A stretch of 7,722 nucleotides of DNA from Mageeibacillus sp. UBA3708. GTDB taxonomy: Bacteria; Bacillota; Clostridia; Saccharofermentanales; Saccharofermentanaceae. Positions 6,754 through 7,722 of the stretch are shown one piece after another. Each line of letters opens with the position of its first letter. The stretch's first letter is position 1. The stretch lies in contig DFIB01000026.1 in assembly GCA_002371375.1 (NCBI GenBank), positions 1-7,722 on the forward strand. The letters run 5' to 3'. The notes under the pieces were generated by a model that saw only the letters and a list, made by a program, of their open reading frames with translations, made no database searches and was not told the origin of the DNA. The position numbers were made by a program, and so were the translations under genes.

Positions 6754-7722
6754 TCAGACCTTTATAAGTTTGTCAAAATTCTTGCCGTTAACATCTCTCA
6801 TGGTAACGCCTAATTCGGCAAGTCTTGACTCGATATGCTCCTGCTCCTTGGGACGCTTGATCTTAAGAGTTGTAGTCTTGATCATGTCCTCTTCCGAGAA
6901 TACAAAATTCCTGACGATCTTATATGCCGGCATCGTGTGGTTTGCCTCGTGCATCCTGTCGTTCAGATATGCTTCGACCTGACCGTCATCCGGCTCTACA
7001 TTCAGACCCAGCTCGCGCCCTATCTCCGACCTGTTGATCAGGATCTTGGCGCAGATGTCGATGGCCTCCTTCTCATTTCTGTTGCCCCATACAAAGACTT
7101 CGTTAACTCCCTTGATCTCTGCAATTACCTGTTCGATCTCCTCAGGGAATGCTTTCTTGCCGTTGGTGAGAACGATCATGGACTTGACACGCCCCGTGAT
7201 ATGGATGCTTCCTGTCTTATCCATATAGCCCATATCACCCGTGTGGAACCATCCGTTATCATCGATGGCCTCCCTGGTAGCCTCATCATTCTTATAGTAT
7301 CCGAGCATGACACTGTCAGATTTTGTAAGTATCTCACCGACAGCCTTGGGTCCGATCCCCTCGGCATCTACTGCAACCGTGATGCCTGCCATAGGTCTTC
7401 CTACACTGCCGTGGACATTGCAGAGTTCGTTGGTAACCGAGATAACGGGAGATGTCTCTGTAAGACCGTATCCCATATACATATCGATCCCGAAGTCGGT
7501 AAAAGCGTCAATGTATCTCTTGTCGATTCCGGCTCCTCCGATTACGACAAACCTGAAGTTGCCGCCGAGATTGTCGAGAATCTGCTTATAGATCCCATGT
7601 CTTAGGTCGAGACCGCACTTTTTGAGGAATCTCGTTATGGGGCGCATAAAAGACACTACCTTGTCCTTGCCGGTCTTGACAAGAACTTCCTCTATTTTGG
7701 AATAGATATTCTCGAAAAGGAT
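6754..7722 (-). CDS. AMP-forming acyl-CoA synthetase (FadD-like), 5' end beyond window
   Basis: The frame stays open to the right edge, so the 322 residues seen are the C-terminal part of a longer enzyme; the GTG at 7656 is an internal Val codon, not a start. Adenylate-forming enzymes activate a carboxylic acid with ATP to an acyl-AMP and usually pass it to CoA. Visible core motifs, numbered from the first visible residue, are VVIGGAGI (59-66), YGLTETSP (85-92), GWFHTGD (157-163) with the adenosine-ribose Asp, the hinge region GRVKSM followed by NGKKAFPEEIE (187-197), and TTTLKIKR (283-290), whose first Lys (287) is the likely catalytic lysine. Motif style fits long-chain acyl-CoA synthetases, but chain length cannot be read. 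An O-succinylbenzoate or acyl-ACP ligase is not excluded. All catalytic elements in view are intact, and the next gene starts 7 nt after its stop. Confidence 0.9.
   Translation of the reverse strand: MLFENIYSKIEEVLVKTGKDKVVSFMRPITRFLKKCGLDLRHGIYKQILDNLGGNFRFVVIGGAGIDKRYIDAFTDFGIDMYMGYGLTETSPVISVTNELCNVHGSVGRPMAGITVAVDAEGIGPKAVGEILTKSDSVMLGYYKNDEATREAIDDNGWFHTGDMGYMDKTGSIHITGRVKSMIVLTNGKKAFPEEIEQVIAEIKGVNEVFVWGNRNEKEAIDICAKILINRSEIGRELGLNVEPDDGQVEAYLNDRMHEANHTMPAYKIVRNFVFSEEDMIKTTTLKIKRPKEQEHIESRLAELGVTMRDVNGKNFDKLIKV

Noticed and set aside
6835..7605. 256-residue plus-strand open frame
   Set aside because: It is antisense to conserved motifs of the acyl-CoA synthetase and shows no domain features of its own; codon bias of the true gene explains the open frame.

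Overview
The window looks like a chromosomal segment of a low-to-moderate GC Bacillota, most likely a clostridial gut or rumen type. This is an inference from a YfhO-family membrane protein, a COG2426-type small membrane protein, GGAGG-like ribosome binding sites and sigma-A-like promoters; no marker gene fixes the genus. All six genes lie on the minus strand, so transcription runs from the right edge to the left. No rRNA, tRNA, insertion sequence, phage gene or CRISPR array is visible.

Right to middle (7722 to 1974) is a tight four-gene run. It opens with the 3' two-thirds or so of an AMP-forming acyl-CoA synthetase that is cut by the right window edge. Next come a 913-residue YfhO-family membrane protein, a 240-residue four-helix membrane protein with a C-terminal zinc ribbon, and a 434-residue polytopic membrane protein of unknown function. 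Junctions are 7 nt, a 4-nt ATGA overlap, and 7 nt, so they are almost certainly one operon. YfhO proteins are GT-C-like and act in decorating cell-surface polymers, so a membrane or envelope glycoconjugate or lipid role for the set is a reasonable inference, not shown.

Middle-left (1973 to 751) is a monocistronic unit: a perfect TATAAT -10 box, a GGAGGTG ribosome binding site, a complete pilT retraction ATPase gene, and a strong intrinsic terminator. No other pilus gene is in view. After it comes a second single-gene unit (737 to 209) with its own promoter, encoding a small COG2426/PF06695 membrane protein.

The left edge (1 to about 185) is the least ordinary part. It is a non-coding tandem array with a period of 51-52 bp. 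Each unit carries a CTGCG-NN-CGCAG palindrome, and the two best-conserved units also carry a second inverted repeat, GTTCC...GGAAC. The array appears to continue past the left edge. Two genes have probable starts downstream of the longest open frame (3278 rather than 3350; 4008 rather than 4053); the reasons are given in their entries.
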